From Spirochaetaceae bacterium (GTDB taxonomy: Bacteria; Myxococcota_A; UBA9160; UBA4427), in contig JACKFD010000002.1 in NCBI GenBank assembly GCA_020632655.1, positions 62,001 to 126,000 of the forward strand: 64,000 nucleotides of DNA, read 5' to 3'. The notes beneath the pieces were generated by a model, which saw only the letters and a program-made list of their open reading frames with translations, was not told where the DNA came from and ran no database searches. Every line of letters starts with the position of its first letter. The first letter of the stretch is position 1. Shown one piece after another: positions 49,953 through 59,144 of the stretch. Made by a program: the position numbers and the translations under genes.

Positions 49953-51137
49953 ATGAAGAACGATATGAAGTCCATGTACAAGCTGTTCGTCGCGATCGCG
50001 CTCTCGACGTCGCTGTTGATGGTGGCGGCGAGCGCGTCCGCGCAGGTGCTGGTCGGTTACCAGCAGCGCATCTTCGAGAAGTGGGGCGACGGCTCGGGCG
50101 TCGGCGGTATCGACGTGGTGCCGTGCTGCGACGTCACCCCGATGAACCCGACCGCGACGGTCGACAATCGCGTCGCCGGTCAGAACAACGGTCCCTACTT
50201 CGCCGAGCACAAGGTCCGGACCGCCATGGTCTCGAACTTCTACGGCTTCGGCACGCCGGGCGCCCTCAACGGCGACGGTCCGGCCTGGTACGGCTTCTAC
50301 AACTCGGCCTCCGGCGGCGTGACCCTCAAGCAGGGCCGCTTCACGTCGATCGGCTCGCTGATGCTCGTGTTCCCCGGCGGCAACCTGCGCCGGCTGACGA
50401 CGATGCTCCAGCGGACCTACTTCGATCATGCCTTCGCCCCGGGCAACGGCATCGGCACGTTCATGTACACGGCGCTCGGCAACACGGCGACGAACACGCC
50501 GACGTTCCGGAACGCGACGACGTTCACGCCCTACTCCTCGCAGGCAGGCAAGATCGCGTACGCCCCCGGACCGAATCAGTTCGGTGGCACGCGCAACGTC
50601 TTCCACACCCAGTTCTCGGCGGGTGTGGACAACGGCTCGGTTCCCGGCCTTGCGAACCGCTTCCGCTTCCCGGTGAAGCTCGGCCCGGGCGTGCCCTTCA
50701 CGCCCCAGAGCGTCGTGCGCCGCACGACGGGCAGCGCGACCTTCGCGGTCGTGACGATCCCGTCGACGATGGCGACGAGCGGCGTCGAGCAGTTCGTGGG
50801 CCTCGGCACGGGCTGGTTCACGGTCGGTCCGTACACGACGGGCATGGTGAACGTGACGGCGGCGACGATCGGTACGCCGACGGAGGACTTCACCTTCCGG
50901 ACGGACACGGGCTTCAGCAGCCTGATGCAGACGACCATGGGTGGCGTCACGGGCGTCCTCCAGCTCGTCTCGGGTCACCTGCTGCAGTCGCGCGGCGGCC
51001 AGAACACGAACCTCGGCGGCACGAACATGACCCGGATCACGTTCACGCCGGAGCCGGCCTCGGCGACGATGCTGGGCGTGGGTGCGCTGGGCCTGATCGG
51101 GCTCATCGCGCATGACCGGCGGAAGAGCCGCGTCTGA
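49953..51137 (+). CDS. Secreted PEP-CTERM protein with exosortase-type anchor
   Basis: 394 residues from ATG 49953; ATG 49965 is a close alternative because GGAG abuts the first start. A signal peptide ends at ASA (LFVAIALSTSLLMVAASASA). The mature part is Gly/Thr/Asn-rich, beta-structured and has no Cys beyond one CC pair (DVVPCCDVTP). The C-terminus TPEPASATMLGVGALGLIGL with HDRRKSRV is a canonical PEP-CTERM sorting tail. Such proteins are exported, cut by an exosortase and placed in the extracellular matrix. The gene has its own long promoter region and a strong terminator at 51177-51212, suggesting high, separately controlled expression. Function is unknown. Confidence 0.85.
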   Translation: MKNDMKSMYKLFVAIALSTSLLMVAASASAQVLVGYQQRIFEKWGDGSGVGGIDVVPCCDVTPMNPTATVDNRVAGQNNGPYFAEHKVRTAMVSNFYGFGTPGALNGDGPAWYGFYNSASGGVTLKQGRFTSIGSLMLVFPGGNLRRLTTMLQRTYFDHAFAPGNGIGTFMYTALGNTATNTPTFRNATTFTPYSSQAGKIAYAPGPNQFGGTRNVFHTQFSAGVDNGSVPGLANRFRFPVKLGPGVPFTPQSVVRRTTGSATFAVVTIPSTMATSGVEQFVGLGTGWFTVGPYTTGMVNVTAATIGTPTEDFTFRTDTGFSSLMQTTMGGVTGVLQLVSGHLLQSRGGQNTNLGGTNMTRITFTPEPASATMLGVGALGLIGLIAHDRRKSRV

Positions 51138-51176
51138 TCGGATCGGGTCCACGGGACCGAGTCGGCTGACTCTCGG

Positions 51177-51212
51177 GACGCCCCGTCGAATCGAAGGATT
51201 CGGCGGGGCGTC
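51177..51212 (+). terminator. Rho-independent terminator after the PEP-CTERM gene
   Basis: GACGCCCCGTCGAATC (51177-51192) pairs with GATTCGGCGGGGCGTC (51197-51212) through one G-U pair, around the tetraloop GAAG. It is followed by TTCGTTT. This is the clearest terminator in the window. Confidence 0.88.
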
Positions 51213-51302
51213 TTCGTTTCCTGGTCACGCGAAGCACGCGCCGGCGCGCTCGGCCTTGCCTGACCTTCGCGCGATCGACGAAGAGGTGGTTCCATCCCGG
51301 CC

Positions 51303-53357
51303 ATGACCGCAGCAGGCGTCACCACCCTCGTGCAGGGGCTGCTCCTCGTGCTCGGCGTCGGGCTCGCGGCGGGCGTCGTCGCGGTCGGGGCTCGTAGCCG
51401 AGCGGGCTGGCTCGCGGCGCTCGTCCTCGTCGGGATCGTGGGCGCGTCGGGCTACGCGTACCTCGCGCGCCAGACGGCGCAGGAGGCTTCCCGGGACGAG
51501 CTGCAGGCGGAGCTGCCCCGCACGGCGCACGAAGCCGTCACGCCACCTCAGAGCGCCCCCGGCGACGCCCCGACCTACGCCTCCTCCGACCGCTGCATGG
51601 CCTGCCACCCGGGCCGCTACGCCTCCTGGCACGACAGCTACCACCGCTCGATGACCCAGGTCGCAAGCCCTGCGGCCGTGCTCGGCCGCTTCGAGGGCCA
51701 GACCCTCGAGGCGAAGGGGCGCAGCTACCGGCTCGAGCGCCGCGGCGACGAGTACTGGGTGGAGATGGCGGATCCCGACTGGGAGGCCGGGCTGATGGCG
51801 CGGGGCGTGCTGCCCGACTCCGTGCCGGATGCGGCGGCGCCGCGGCGCTGGAAGCGGATCGTGATGACGACGGGGTCGCATCACATGCAGACCTACTGGG
51901 TCGCGAGCGAGCGCGACGGGCGGCTCTTCAACTTCCCCTGGCTCTGGCTGCGGGCGGACCAGCGATGGATCCCGCGCGAGGACGGCTTCATCCGTCCGCC
52001 GGAGGGCGCGCGCACCTTCGACGTCTGGCACGACAGCTGCATCGAGTGCCACGCCGTCGCCGGCGAGAAGAACTTCGAGCGCGGCAAGGGCTGGGAGCCG
52101 AGCGCCGCCGAGCTCGGCATCGCCTGCGAGGCCTGCCACGGCCCCGCCGACGAGCACGTCCGCGCGAACGAGGATCCCCTGCGTCGCTACCGCCAGCGCC
52201 TCTCGGGCGAGCCCGACCCGACGATCGTGAATCCCGCGCGGCTCGACGCGAAGGCCTCGGCCCAGGTCTGCGGCTACTGCCACGGCATCAACATGTGGAA
52301 GCCTGCGCCGCTCGCGGCGGGCGAGCGCTTCCGGCCCGGCGACGACCTGCGCGAGACGCGCGTCGTGTTGCGCGCGAGTACCAAGGCGGCGCACTCGAGC
52401 GATCCGCTCGAGCAGCACGACTGGCCCATGCTCATGAAGCAGCTCGAGCGGGTGATGGAGCAGAACCCGACCGTGCTCGACGAGCGCTTCTGGTCGGACG
52501 GGATGGTCCGGGTCTCGGGTCGCGAGCACAACGGGATGATCGAGTCGGCGTGCTTCGAAGGCGGCGAGCTCTCGTGTCTGTCGTGTCATTCGATGCACGA
52601 GAGCGAGCCCGACGATCAGCTCGCGCGCGATCGCCAGGGCGACCAGGCCTGCCTGTCGTGTCATCCGGGCCATGCGGCGGACGTCTCGGCGCATACGCAT
52701 CACGCGCCGGCCTCGGTCGGGAGCCGTTGCCAGAACTGCCACATGCCGCACACGGTCTACGGGCTCATGAAGTCGATCAGGAGCCATTGGATCGACAGCC
52801 CGAACGCGACGACGACCCGCGAGACCGGCCGTGCGAACGCCTGCAACCTGTGTCACCTCGACCGCTCCCTCGGCTGGTCCGCAGACCGCCTCGCCGAGTG
52901 GTACGGCCAGCCGCGGCCCGCGCTCACGCAGGACGAGCGGACCGTGGCGGACGGGATCCGATGGGCACTCACGGGCAATGCGCACCAGCGCGCCATGGCC
53001 GCCTGGCACATGGGCTGGTCCGACGCGAAGCAGGCCGCGGGGGCCGAGTGGATGGGCTACTTCCTCGGGCATCTGCTCGAGGATCCCTATCCGGCCGTCC
53101 GCTATGTCGCTGGCCAGTCGCTCGCGCGGCTCGAGCCCGAGCAGGCGATTCCGGTCGACTTCCTGGCGCCGCCGGAAGAGCGGGCCCGGCTGCGGGGGGA
53201 GACGATGGACTACTGGCGCGAGGCGGCGGAGGATCGCCGCGGGCGGGTCGCGGATCGCACGGCGCGTCTACTCGGCGAAGACGGGCGACTCGACGACGCG
53301 ACCTTCGAGCGGCTCGCCGGGAGCCGCGACGATCAGGTCATGGATCTGCGGGAGTAG
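51303..53357 (+). CDS. Membrane-anchored multiheme c-type cytochrome, eight hemes
   Basis: 684 residues from ATG 51303. Two N-terminal membrane helices anchor it. Eight CxxCH heme sites are present, starting at about residues 98 (CMACH), 246 (CIECH), 275 (CEACH), 323 (CGYCH), 425 (CLSCH), 450 (CLSCH), 476 (CQNCH) and 514 (CNLCH). Between hemes 1 and 2 there is a 140-residue beta-rich domain (YRLERRGDEYWVEMADPDW). After heme 8, a HEAT-like region (LLEDPYPAVRYVAGQSLARL) closes the chain. It should transfer electrons in the periplasm or reduce an oxyanion or nitrogen compound. The class resembles multiheme cytochromes of the c554/NrfA/octaheme kind, but the exact enzyme is not determined. It begins a group with two small genes that follow. 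Confidence 0.88.
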   Translation: MTAAGVTTLVQGLLLVLGVGLAAGVVAVGARSRAGWLAALVLVGIVGASGYAYLARQTAQEASRDELQAELPRTAHEAVTPPQSAPGDAPTYASSDRCMACHPGRYASWHDSYHRSMTQVASPAAVLGRFEGQTLEAKGRSYRLERRGDEYWVEMADPDWEAGLMARGVLPDSVPDAAAPRRWKRIVMTTGSHHMQTYWVASERDGRLFNFPWLWLRADQRWIPREDGFIRPPEGARTFDVWHDSCIECHAVAGEKNFERGKGWEPSAAELGIACEACHGPADEHVRANEDPLRRYRQRLSGEPDPTIVNPARLDAKASAQVCGYCHGINMWKPAPLAAGERFRPGDDLRETRVVLRASTKAAHSSDPLEQHDWPMLMKQLERVMEQNPTVLDERFWSDGMVRVSGREHNGMIESACFEGGELSCLSCHSMHESEPDDQLARDRQGDQACLSCHPGHAADVSAHTHHAPASVGSRCQNCHMPHTVYGLMKSIRSHWIDSPNATTTRETGRANACNLCHLDRSLGWSADRLAEWYGQPRPALTQDERTVADGIRWALTGNAHQRAMAAWHMGWSDAKQAAGAEWMGYFLGHLLEDPYPAVRYVAGQSLARLEPEQAIPVDFLAPPEERARLRGETMDYWREAAEDRRGRVADRTARLLGEDGRLDDATFERLAGSRDDQVMDLRE

Positions 53358-53369
53358 CGAGGAGGGAGC

Positions 53370-53819
53370 ATGGACGGGGGCGATGCGGCGATCGAGCGTC
53401 TCGCGAGGCACCACACGGCCTTCGGCTGGTGGCTGGTCGTGGTCTCGATGGCGCTCGGGACGATCCTCGAGGCGCTGCACGCGCTGAAGCTGGGCGTGTA
53501 TCTCGACGTGTCGAACGAGACGCGGCGGCTGCTGTGGACCCTGGCGCATGCACACGGTGCGCTGCTCGGACTGCTGCACGTGGCCTTCGCAACGAGCCTC
53601 CCGCGGCTGCCGTCGCTCGGCGAGGCGGGTCGACGCTTTGCATCGCGCGCGCTCGGGGCGGGCTCGCTGCTCCTGCCTGGCGGCTTCCTGCTCGGCGGGG
53701 TCGTCGTCTACGAGGGGGATCCGGGGCTCGGGGTGCTGCTCGCGCCGGTGGGCGCGTTGCTCGTGCTGGCGGGGGCCTTCGTCGTCGCGCGGGGGGCGCG
53801 CGCGCCTCGCGGCGTGTGA
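53370..53819 (+). CDS. Small four-helix membrane protein
   Basis: 149 residues from ATG 53370, with GAGGAGGGAGC upstream. Four membrane helices are predicted (FGWWLVVVSMALGTILEAL, LAHAHGALLGLLHVAFATSL, LGAGSLLLPGGFLLGGVVVY, LLAPVGALLVLAGAFVVARG). The HAHG and LLHVAF motifs contain His residues that could bind heme b or a metal. It starts 12 bp after the multiheme cytochrome gene, so it is likely a membrane partner for it. No family can be named. Confidence 0.72.
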   Translation: MDGGDAAIERLARHHTAFGWWLVVVSMALGTILEALHALKLGVYLDVSNETRRLLWTLAHAHGALLGLLHVAFATSLPRLPSLGEAGRRFASRALGAGSLLLPGGFLLGGVVVYEGDPGLGVLLAPVGALLVLAGAFVVARGARAPRGV

Positions 53820-53850
53820 CGACGGGTCGGTCGAGTCGGGGAGCCATGCC

Positions 53851-54150
53851 ATGTCCTTCGATGCCGTCGCCTACGCCCACGAAGAGCTCGTGCCCCGGCT
53901 GCGGGCCCTCTGCACGCTCGCGGAGTCCGACGAGGCGCCGGATCAGCAACGCTTCTTCGCGGCCGTGCTGGCCGGGATCGAGTCGGCGCGTGAGCCCGAC
54001 GACCTGGCGGATCCCTTCCTCCAGCTCTCGATGAGCGCGTTCCAGGGCTTCCGCTTCGGGCCAGCGACGGACCTGCTGCTCGACGAGCTGCTCGCCCTCG
54101 CCGGTCGCCTCGCGGAGACCCTCGCGATCGGTCCCGGCGAGCGGAACTAG
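53851..54150 (+). CDS. Small all-helical protein, function unknown
   Basis: 99 residues from ATG 53851, with GGGGAGCC just upstream. The chain looks wholly alpha-helical and acidic (YAHEELVPRLRALCTLAESD, FFAAVLAGIESAREPDDLAD, TDLLLDELLALAGRLAETLA). No domain could be assigned. It follows the four-helix membrane gene by 31 bp and probably belongs to the same transcript as the eight-heme cytochrome. Its cytosolic location is inferred from the lack of a signal peptide. Confidence 0.6.
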   Translation: MSFDAVAYAHEELVPRLRALCTLAESDEAPDQQRFFAAVLAGIESAREPDDLADPFLQLSMSAFQGFRFGPATDLLLDELLALAGRLAETLAIGPGERN

Positions 54151-54232
54151 CGCGAGGGCCGGGACGAGAGGGGGGAGCGGAGCCGGCCCGCACGTCCGTT
54201 CATTCCCGGGGAGCAGAACGAGCTGCAGCTGT

Positions 54233-54246
54233 GTGAAGCGCTTCAC
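54233..54246. promoter_or_regulatory. Perfect palindromic operator (LacI-family-like)
   Basis: GTGAAGCGCTTCAC is a perfect 14-bp palindrome, centred about 89 bp upstream of the secreted-protein gene at 54328. The centre AAGCGCTT is the signature of LacI-family sites. A degenerate copy lies upstream of the gene at 3097. Confidence 0.5.
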
Positions 54247-54327
54247 GGTCTGCCCGGCGCGGGCCGCGCATCCTGCCCGACGATCGGACGGCCGGAGCGG
54301 GGCCGTCGGACAACCGGAGCGCGACGC

Positions 54328-55923
54328 ATGCGACGCAACTTCCCGACCCCCGGCCGGCCGCGCGGCGGCCTCTCATTCCTCCTCCTGCTCTGCGCGACGA
54401 TCGACCTCTCCGGCTCGTCGGCGAGCGCCCAGCTCTCGGGTGGTGTCTCGCTCGGGACGACTTTTCCGTCGATCCCGCTCGAGACCGACGCGAACGTGGC
54501 CGTGCCCGAGCTGTGGCGGATGCTGCCGAACGGCGAGGTCCTGACCGAGCGCCTCTACGAGGGCAACCTGCGCTGGCGGACGCGGCGCACGGTCTCGCTC
54601 TTCGCCGTCACGAAGCAGGGCCTCTCGACGCGCTTCTGGGACACGGACTCCCGCAAATGGAGCGACTGGGACCATCTCGGCAATCCCACTGGCGCCCCCC
54701 TCCAGCGCGTCTCGAATAGCGGCGACACGCCGGGCTTCGATTTCGGTCTGCCGCTGCTACGCGGCTGGGGCGTCGGGCAGCCCGACTGGATCGCCTATCA
54801 GGGGGTCGCGAAGCCCTCGGCCGGGGCGCTCCCCGACTTCGAGACGGCCGTGATGCAGGTCGACGCGCCGAGCGGCGTGCTCGCCTACGCGGGCGAGCGG
54901 GCGGGCGTCACGACGGCGGTCGGCCCGACCGTGCCCTCGGGCTGGAGCTACTTCAATCCCCAGGCGGGCTTCGACTCGATCGACCCGGTTGGCGTGAACG
55001 GCTACCGGCGACACGTATTCGGGACGGGCATGCCGCGCAACGTCGTGAGCTCGGGACGCTTCCGCGCCCAGCCGTCGCTGCCGCTCGTCGAGATGCGTCA
55101 GAAGGGCGCGAATGGGACGCCCGTCTGGATCGACCACGGCAAGCCCGGGAACGCGATCGGCGTGACCGCCGGGCCCGGCAGCACGACCTCGGTCTTCCAC
55201 GACTACCTCGACGCCGAGGACCCGGATGCACGCGTCGAGCAGCACTACGTCTTCGTCGCGACGGATCCCGTCGAGTACGGGACGACGGGCCTGAACGGAT
55301 CCGAGGTCGCCTACCTGCACGGCGACGGCACGAGCTTCGCGTGGTCGAGCCTGGGCTCGCCCGGCGGCAATCTCGTCGGGGCGCCGGTCGCGCTCACCTA
55401 CTACACGAAGGCGCCGATCGCGGGTGGTCTCGGCCGGGTGATCGTCGTGGCCGTCACGCGACGCGACGGCCGCTTTGAACTCGTCATGCGCTACCACGAC
55501 GGGAACGGCTGGACGTCGGGATGGAGTCGCTGGGGCGCACCGGCGGAGCTGCGCGGCGAGGCGTTCCGGATGACCTCGTCGGTCGTGTGGTACGACGGTC
55601 CCTCGAACGACCTGGCCAACCTGCGCATCAGCTTCTTCGGCTACTCGGAGCAGAGCTCGATCGCCGGCGGTCTCGTCGAGCTCCATTGGAACGGCGGCAG
55701 CTGGGGATGGAAGCCGATGCGCTTCGCGCCGAACGGCCAGAGCCTCGCGACGGACCATGCCGTCGTGGTCGACGAGGGCACGCGTGATCGGGTCATCGTC
55801 TTCGCCCGGACCTACACGGGCCGGATCCTCGAGTGGGTCGAGCAGTACGAGAACGGCTCGAGCACATCCGCCGGCTGGAACGATCTCTCGACCGAGCCGA
55901 TCGTCATTCGCCGGCTGCCGTAG
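54328..55923 (+). CDS. Secreted beta-propeller/lectin-like protein
   Basis: 531 residues from ATG 54328. A signal peptide ends at ASA (LLLLCATIDLSGSSASAQ). The body shows repeating aromatic blocks with W-x2-W or W-x-x-G patterns: RKWSDWDHLGNPTGAPLQR, HDGNGWTSGWSRWGAPAELR and GWNDLSTEP, each followed by a beta strand. This looks like a five- to seven-bladed propeller of the fungal fucose-lectin or PLL type (inference from pattern only). No membrane anchor or sorting tail is seen at the C-terminus (IVIRRLP), so it may be released. The palindromic operator about 89 bp upstream suggests regulation shared with the gene at 3097. Confidence 0.68.
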   Translation: MRRNFPTPGRPRGGLSFLLLLCATIDLSGSSASAQLSGGVSLGTTFPSIPLETDANVAVPELWRMLPNGEVLTERLYEGNLRWRTRRTVSLFAVTKQGLSTRFWDTDSRKWSDWDHLGNPTGAPLQRVSNSGDTPGFDFGLPLLRGWGVGQPDWIAYQGVAKPSAGALPDFETAVMQVDAPSGVLAYAGERAGVTTAVGPTVPSGWSYFNPQAGFDSIDPVGVNGYRRHVFGTGMPRNVVSSGRFRAQPSLPLVEMRQKGANGTPVWIDHGKPGNAIGVTAGPGSTTSVFHDYLDAEDPDARVEQHYVFVATDPVEYGTTGLNGSEVAYLHGDGTSFAWSSLGSPGGNLVGAPVALTYYTKAPIAGGLGRVIVVAVTRRDGRFELVMRYHDGNGWTSGWSRWGAPAELRGEAFRMTSSVVWYDGPSNDLANLRISFFGYSEQSSIAGGLVELHWNGGSWGWKPMRFAPNGQSLATDHAVVVDEGTRDRVIVFARTYTGRILEWVEQYENGSSTSAGWNDLSTEPIVIRRLP

Positions 55924-55943
55924 TCCGGGGGCGAGGCTGCGGC

Positions 55944-58900
55944 TCAGCGGGGCGTGGCGTCGGCGGCCCGGACGTCTTCGCCGAAGGACGCCCCGCTGCG
56001 TGCGTCGCGCAGCGTCCGGACCCGGTCGGCCAGATCGTCGAGGATCACGTAGCCCGCCGGCACGAGGAAGACCGTCATGATCGAGGCGTAGAGCACACCG
56101 CAGCCGAGCGAGATGGCCATCGGCACGAGCGGCGTCGCGGGCACGGCCTGCTCGAGCATGAGCGGAATCAGCCCGAAGAAGGTCGTCGCCGTCGTCAGCA
56201 GGATCGGGCGGAAGCGCAGGATCGACGCCGCACGGACGGCTTCGACGAGCTCGAGCCCCTCGTCGCGATGGGCGTTGATCGCGTGCACGAGGACGAGGGA
56301 GCTGTTCACGACGACGCCCGAGAGGGCGACCATGCCCAGGATCGAGAAGAAGATCACGTCCCAGCCGAGCACGAGATGCCCGAGGATCGCGCCGACCGCG
56401 CCGAAGGGGATGATGCTCATGATGATGAGCGGCTGGCCGTAGGAGCCGAGCGGCACCGCGAGCAGCACGTAGATCACGAAGAGCGCCATCGCGAAGCCCG
56501 CCACGACGCCGCCCATCGCCTGGGCCTGCTCGCGCTGCTCTCCGCCGAGTCGGTAGGTGATGCCGGGATGCGCGGCCGAGAGCTGCGGCGTCCACTCGCG
56601 GAAGGCGGCGAGCACCGCCTCGGGCGTCGTGATCGCGCGATCGACCTCGGCCGTGACCGTCACGACGCGGCGTCGGTCCGTGCGACGGATGCTCGCGAAG
56701 CCGCGGCTGATCTCGGCTTCGGCGACGGCGGCGAAGGGCACCTCGACGCCGTCCGCCGTGCGGATGCGCATGTCCTCGAGGCTGCCGAGGGATCGTCGCT
56801 CGGCCTCCGGGTAGCGCACCATGACGCGCACGTCGTCTCGGCCGCGCTGGATGCGCTGGGCCTCCTCGCCGTAGAAGGCCTGACGCACCTGGCGAGCGAG
56901 ATCCTGCTGGGTCAGGCCGAGGGGGAGCGCGCTCTGCTTGACCGAGAGCTGGATCTCCTGCTTGCCGGCGCGGAAGGAGTCCGTGATGTCGTAGACGCCC
57001 GTGAAGGTCGCGAGGTAGGCCTTCACGCGCTCGGAGGCCGCCGTCAGCTGGTCGAGGTCGTCGGAGCCGTAGAGCTCGATGTTGATGGGCTCGCCCGCCG
57101 TGAAGGCGTCGGAGCCGAAGGTGAGCTCGACGGCGTCCGGGACGGGCCCCGTCAGCTCGCGCCAGCGCGCGAGCACCGCATCGGTCGTGATGTCGCGCTC
57201 GACCGAGGGGACGAGCTCGATGCCGATCTCGGCGAGGTGCGAGCCGCCGGTCTTGCTCGGATCGACGGGTCCGTCGCGCGCGAGCTGCTCGCCGATCGAG
57301 CCGAAGGTGTGCACGACGATCGGACGGTCCGGGCTCATCGCCTCGAGCTCGGCGACGAGCGTGTCGGCGGCGCGTTGGATCTGGGCGACGGCGATCTCGG
57401 TCCGCTCGAGCGGGACGCCGCGCTCCATCGTGAGCGTCGCGTAGGCGATGTTGCCCTCGACGCGCGGGAAGAACTGGTAGCGCATGCGGCCGCTGGCGAA
57501 GAGGGCGGCAGTCAGGATCAGGATCCCGATCGCCGAGGCCACGACCGCATAGCGCCACTCGACGGCGCCATCGAGCCAGCGCGCGTAGTGGACGCTGCCC
57601 AGCCGATCGAGGCCGTCGACCATGCGCTTCTGGAAGGCCTGCCACGCGCGGACGAAGGCGTTCGGCTCGCCGCGCTTCGATTCGACGCGGCGATGGGCGA
57701 GATGGGCCGGGAGGATCAGCTGCGACTCGACGAGCGAGAAGAAGAGACAGAGGATCGCGCCCTGGCCGATCACGCCGAAGAAGCTGCCCATCCGGCCCGG
57801 CACGATCAGGATCGGCAGGAACGCCGCCATCGTCGTCATCACGCCGAAGATGACGGGCACGTTCACGGCCTGGGTGCCGTGGATCGCCGCGTCCATCTGG
57901 CTCTCGCCGCGGGTCTCGTAGGTATGGACGCTCTCGCCGATCACGATCGCGTCGTCGACGAGCACGCCGAGCACGAGGATGAAGGCCATGACCGTCATCG
58001 TGCTGAGCGTCAGGTCGAAGGCCGGGAAGAGGAAGAGGGCGCCGAGCAGCGAGATCGGCACGCCCGCCGCGACCCACATCGCGAGCCGGAAGCGCAGGAA
58101 GAGCGCCAGCACGATCAGCACCATGATGAGTCCGCTGCGCGCGTTCTTCGTCAATACGTCCAGCCGGATCACGAGGTCCATCGACTCGTCGTTGAAGATC
58201 GTGACGTCGACGCCCTCGGGCAACGAGGCCTGGAACCGGGGCAGCCACGCCTTCACGGCGGCCGCCGCCTCGAGCACGTCCTCGTCGCCCGTCCGGCGCA
58301 CGCGGATGACGACGCTCGGATCACCGTTGAAGAGGCCGCGCAGCTCCGTGTCCTCGAAGCCGTCGACCACGCGGCCGATGTCGGCGACGCGTACGAGGGT
58401 GCCGTCGGTCCGCGTGAGCACGACGATCTCTTCGAACTCTCGGCCACGATAGGCCTGGCCCTTCGCGCGCAGGAGGATCTCGCCGCCCTCGGTCTTGACC
58501 GAGCCGCCGGGCAGGTCGAGCGAGGTCGCGCGGACGGCGCGGGCGACCGTGTCGAGGTCGAGCCCATGGCGCCGCAGCGCCTCCTCGGAGACCTCGATCG
58601 AGATCTCGTAGGGGCGGTCGTAGACGAGCTCGGCCTGGGAGACGCCGTCGAGCGCCGAGATCTGGTCGCGGGCGCGCTCGCCGATCTCCTTCAGGTCGAC
58701 CTCGGAGATCCGCCCGGAGATCGCGACCTTGAGCACGCCCTGCAGCAGCTGCATCTTCGAGACGACGGGCTTCTCGGACTCGACCGGGAAGGTGTCGATC
58801 GCGTCGATGCGGTTCTGGATCTCGGTCGTCGCCTCGTCGACGTCGGAGCCGACGACGAGCTCGGCGGTCACGTTGCACGCGCCCTCGGCGGCGACGGCGC

Positions 58901-59144
58901 TCAGCCGGTCGATGTTCGGCGTGCCCTCGATCGCCTCCTCGATCCGCAGACAGAGCGACTGCTCGACCTCGGCCGGCGAGGCGCCGCGGTATTCGACCGT
59001 GACCTGTACGGCCTCGGGCTCGATCGGCGGGAACTCCTCCTGCTGGATGTTCGAGAGCGAGAGCAGGCCGCCCACGACCATCACGAGCATCAGCAGGTTC
59101 GCCGCGACGGGATTGCGGACGAACCACTCGATCGCGCCCTTCAT
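55944..59144 (-). CDS. RND-family efflux pump inner-membrane transporter
   Basis: 1066 residues from ATG 59144, whose ATGA overlaps the stop of the adaptor gene. Twelve membrane helices and two large periplasmic loops show the RND layout (MKGAIEWFVRNPVAANLLML at the start). The proton-relay helix has LGVLVDDAIVIGESVHTYET with the paired Asp. A second conserved helix region is GVVVNSSLVLVHAINAHRDE. The EEFPPIEP and QEEFPPI motif after helix 1 is typical of RND pumps. It likely exports hydrophobic toxic compounds with the adaptor encoded next door and an outer-membrane channel located elsewhere, since no TolC-like gene is seen. Confidence 0.93.
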   Translation of the reverse strand: MKGAIEWFVRNPVAANLLMLVMVVGGLLSLSNIQQEEFPPIEPEAVQVTVEYRGASPAEVEQSLCLRIEEAIEGTPNIDRLSAVAAEGACNVTAELVVGSDVDEATTEIQNRIDAIDTFPVESEKPVVSKMQLLQGVLKVAISGRISEVDLKEIGERARDQISALDGVSQAELVYDRPYEISIEVSEEALRRHGLDLDTVARAVRATSLDLPGGSVKTEGGEILLRAKGQAYRGREFEEIVVLTRTDGTLVRVADIGRVVDGFEDTELRGLFNGDPSVVIRVRRTGDEDVLEAAAAVKAWLPRFQASLPEGVDVTIFNDESMDLVIRLDVLTKNARSGLIMVLIVLALFLRFRLAMWVAAGVPISLLGALFLFPAFDLTLSTMTVMAFILVLGVLVDDAIVIGESVHTYETRGESQMDAAIHGTQAVNVPVIFGVMTTMAAFLPILIVPGRMGSFFGVIGQGAILCLFFSLVESQLILPAHLAHRRVESKRGEPNAFVRAWQAFQKRMVDGLDRLGSVHYARWLDGAVEWRYAVVASAIGILILTAALFASGRMRYQFFPRVEGNIAYATLTMERGVPLERTEIAVAQIQRAADTLVAELEAMSPDRPIVVHTFGSIGEQLARDGPVDPSKTGGSHLAEIGIELVPSVERDITTDAVLARWRELTGPVPDAVELTFGSDAFTAGEPINIELYGSDDLDQLTAASERVKAYLATFTGVYDITDSFRAGKQEIQLSVKQSALPLGLTQQDLARQVRQAFYGEEAQRIQRGRDDVRVMVRYPEAERRSLGSLEDMRIRTADGVEVPFAAVAEAEISRGFASIRRTDRRRVVTVTAEVDRAITTPEAVLAAFREWTPQLSAAHPGITYRLGGEQREQAQAMGGVVAGFAMALFVIYVLLAVPLGSYGQPLIIMSIIPFGAVGAILGHLVLGWDVIFFSILGMVALSGVVVNSSLVLVHAINAHRDEGLELVEAVRAASILRFRPILLTTATTFFGLIPLMLEQAVPATPLVPMAISLGCGVLYASIMTVFLVPAGYVILDDLADRVRTLRDARSGASFGEDVRAADATPR

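Noticed and set aside
51285..51302. tRNA-like T-arm sequence (GGTTCCATCCC)
   Set aside because: No acceptor stem or anticodon arm can be drawn around it; it overlaps the ribosome binding region of the cytochrome gene.
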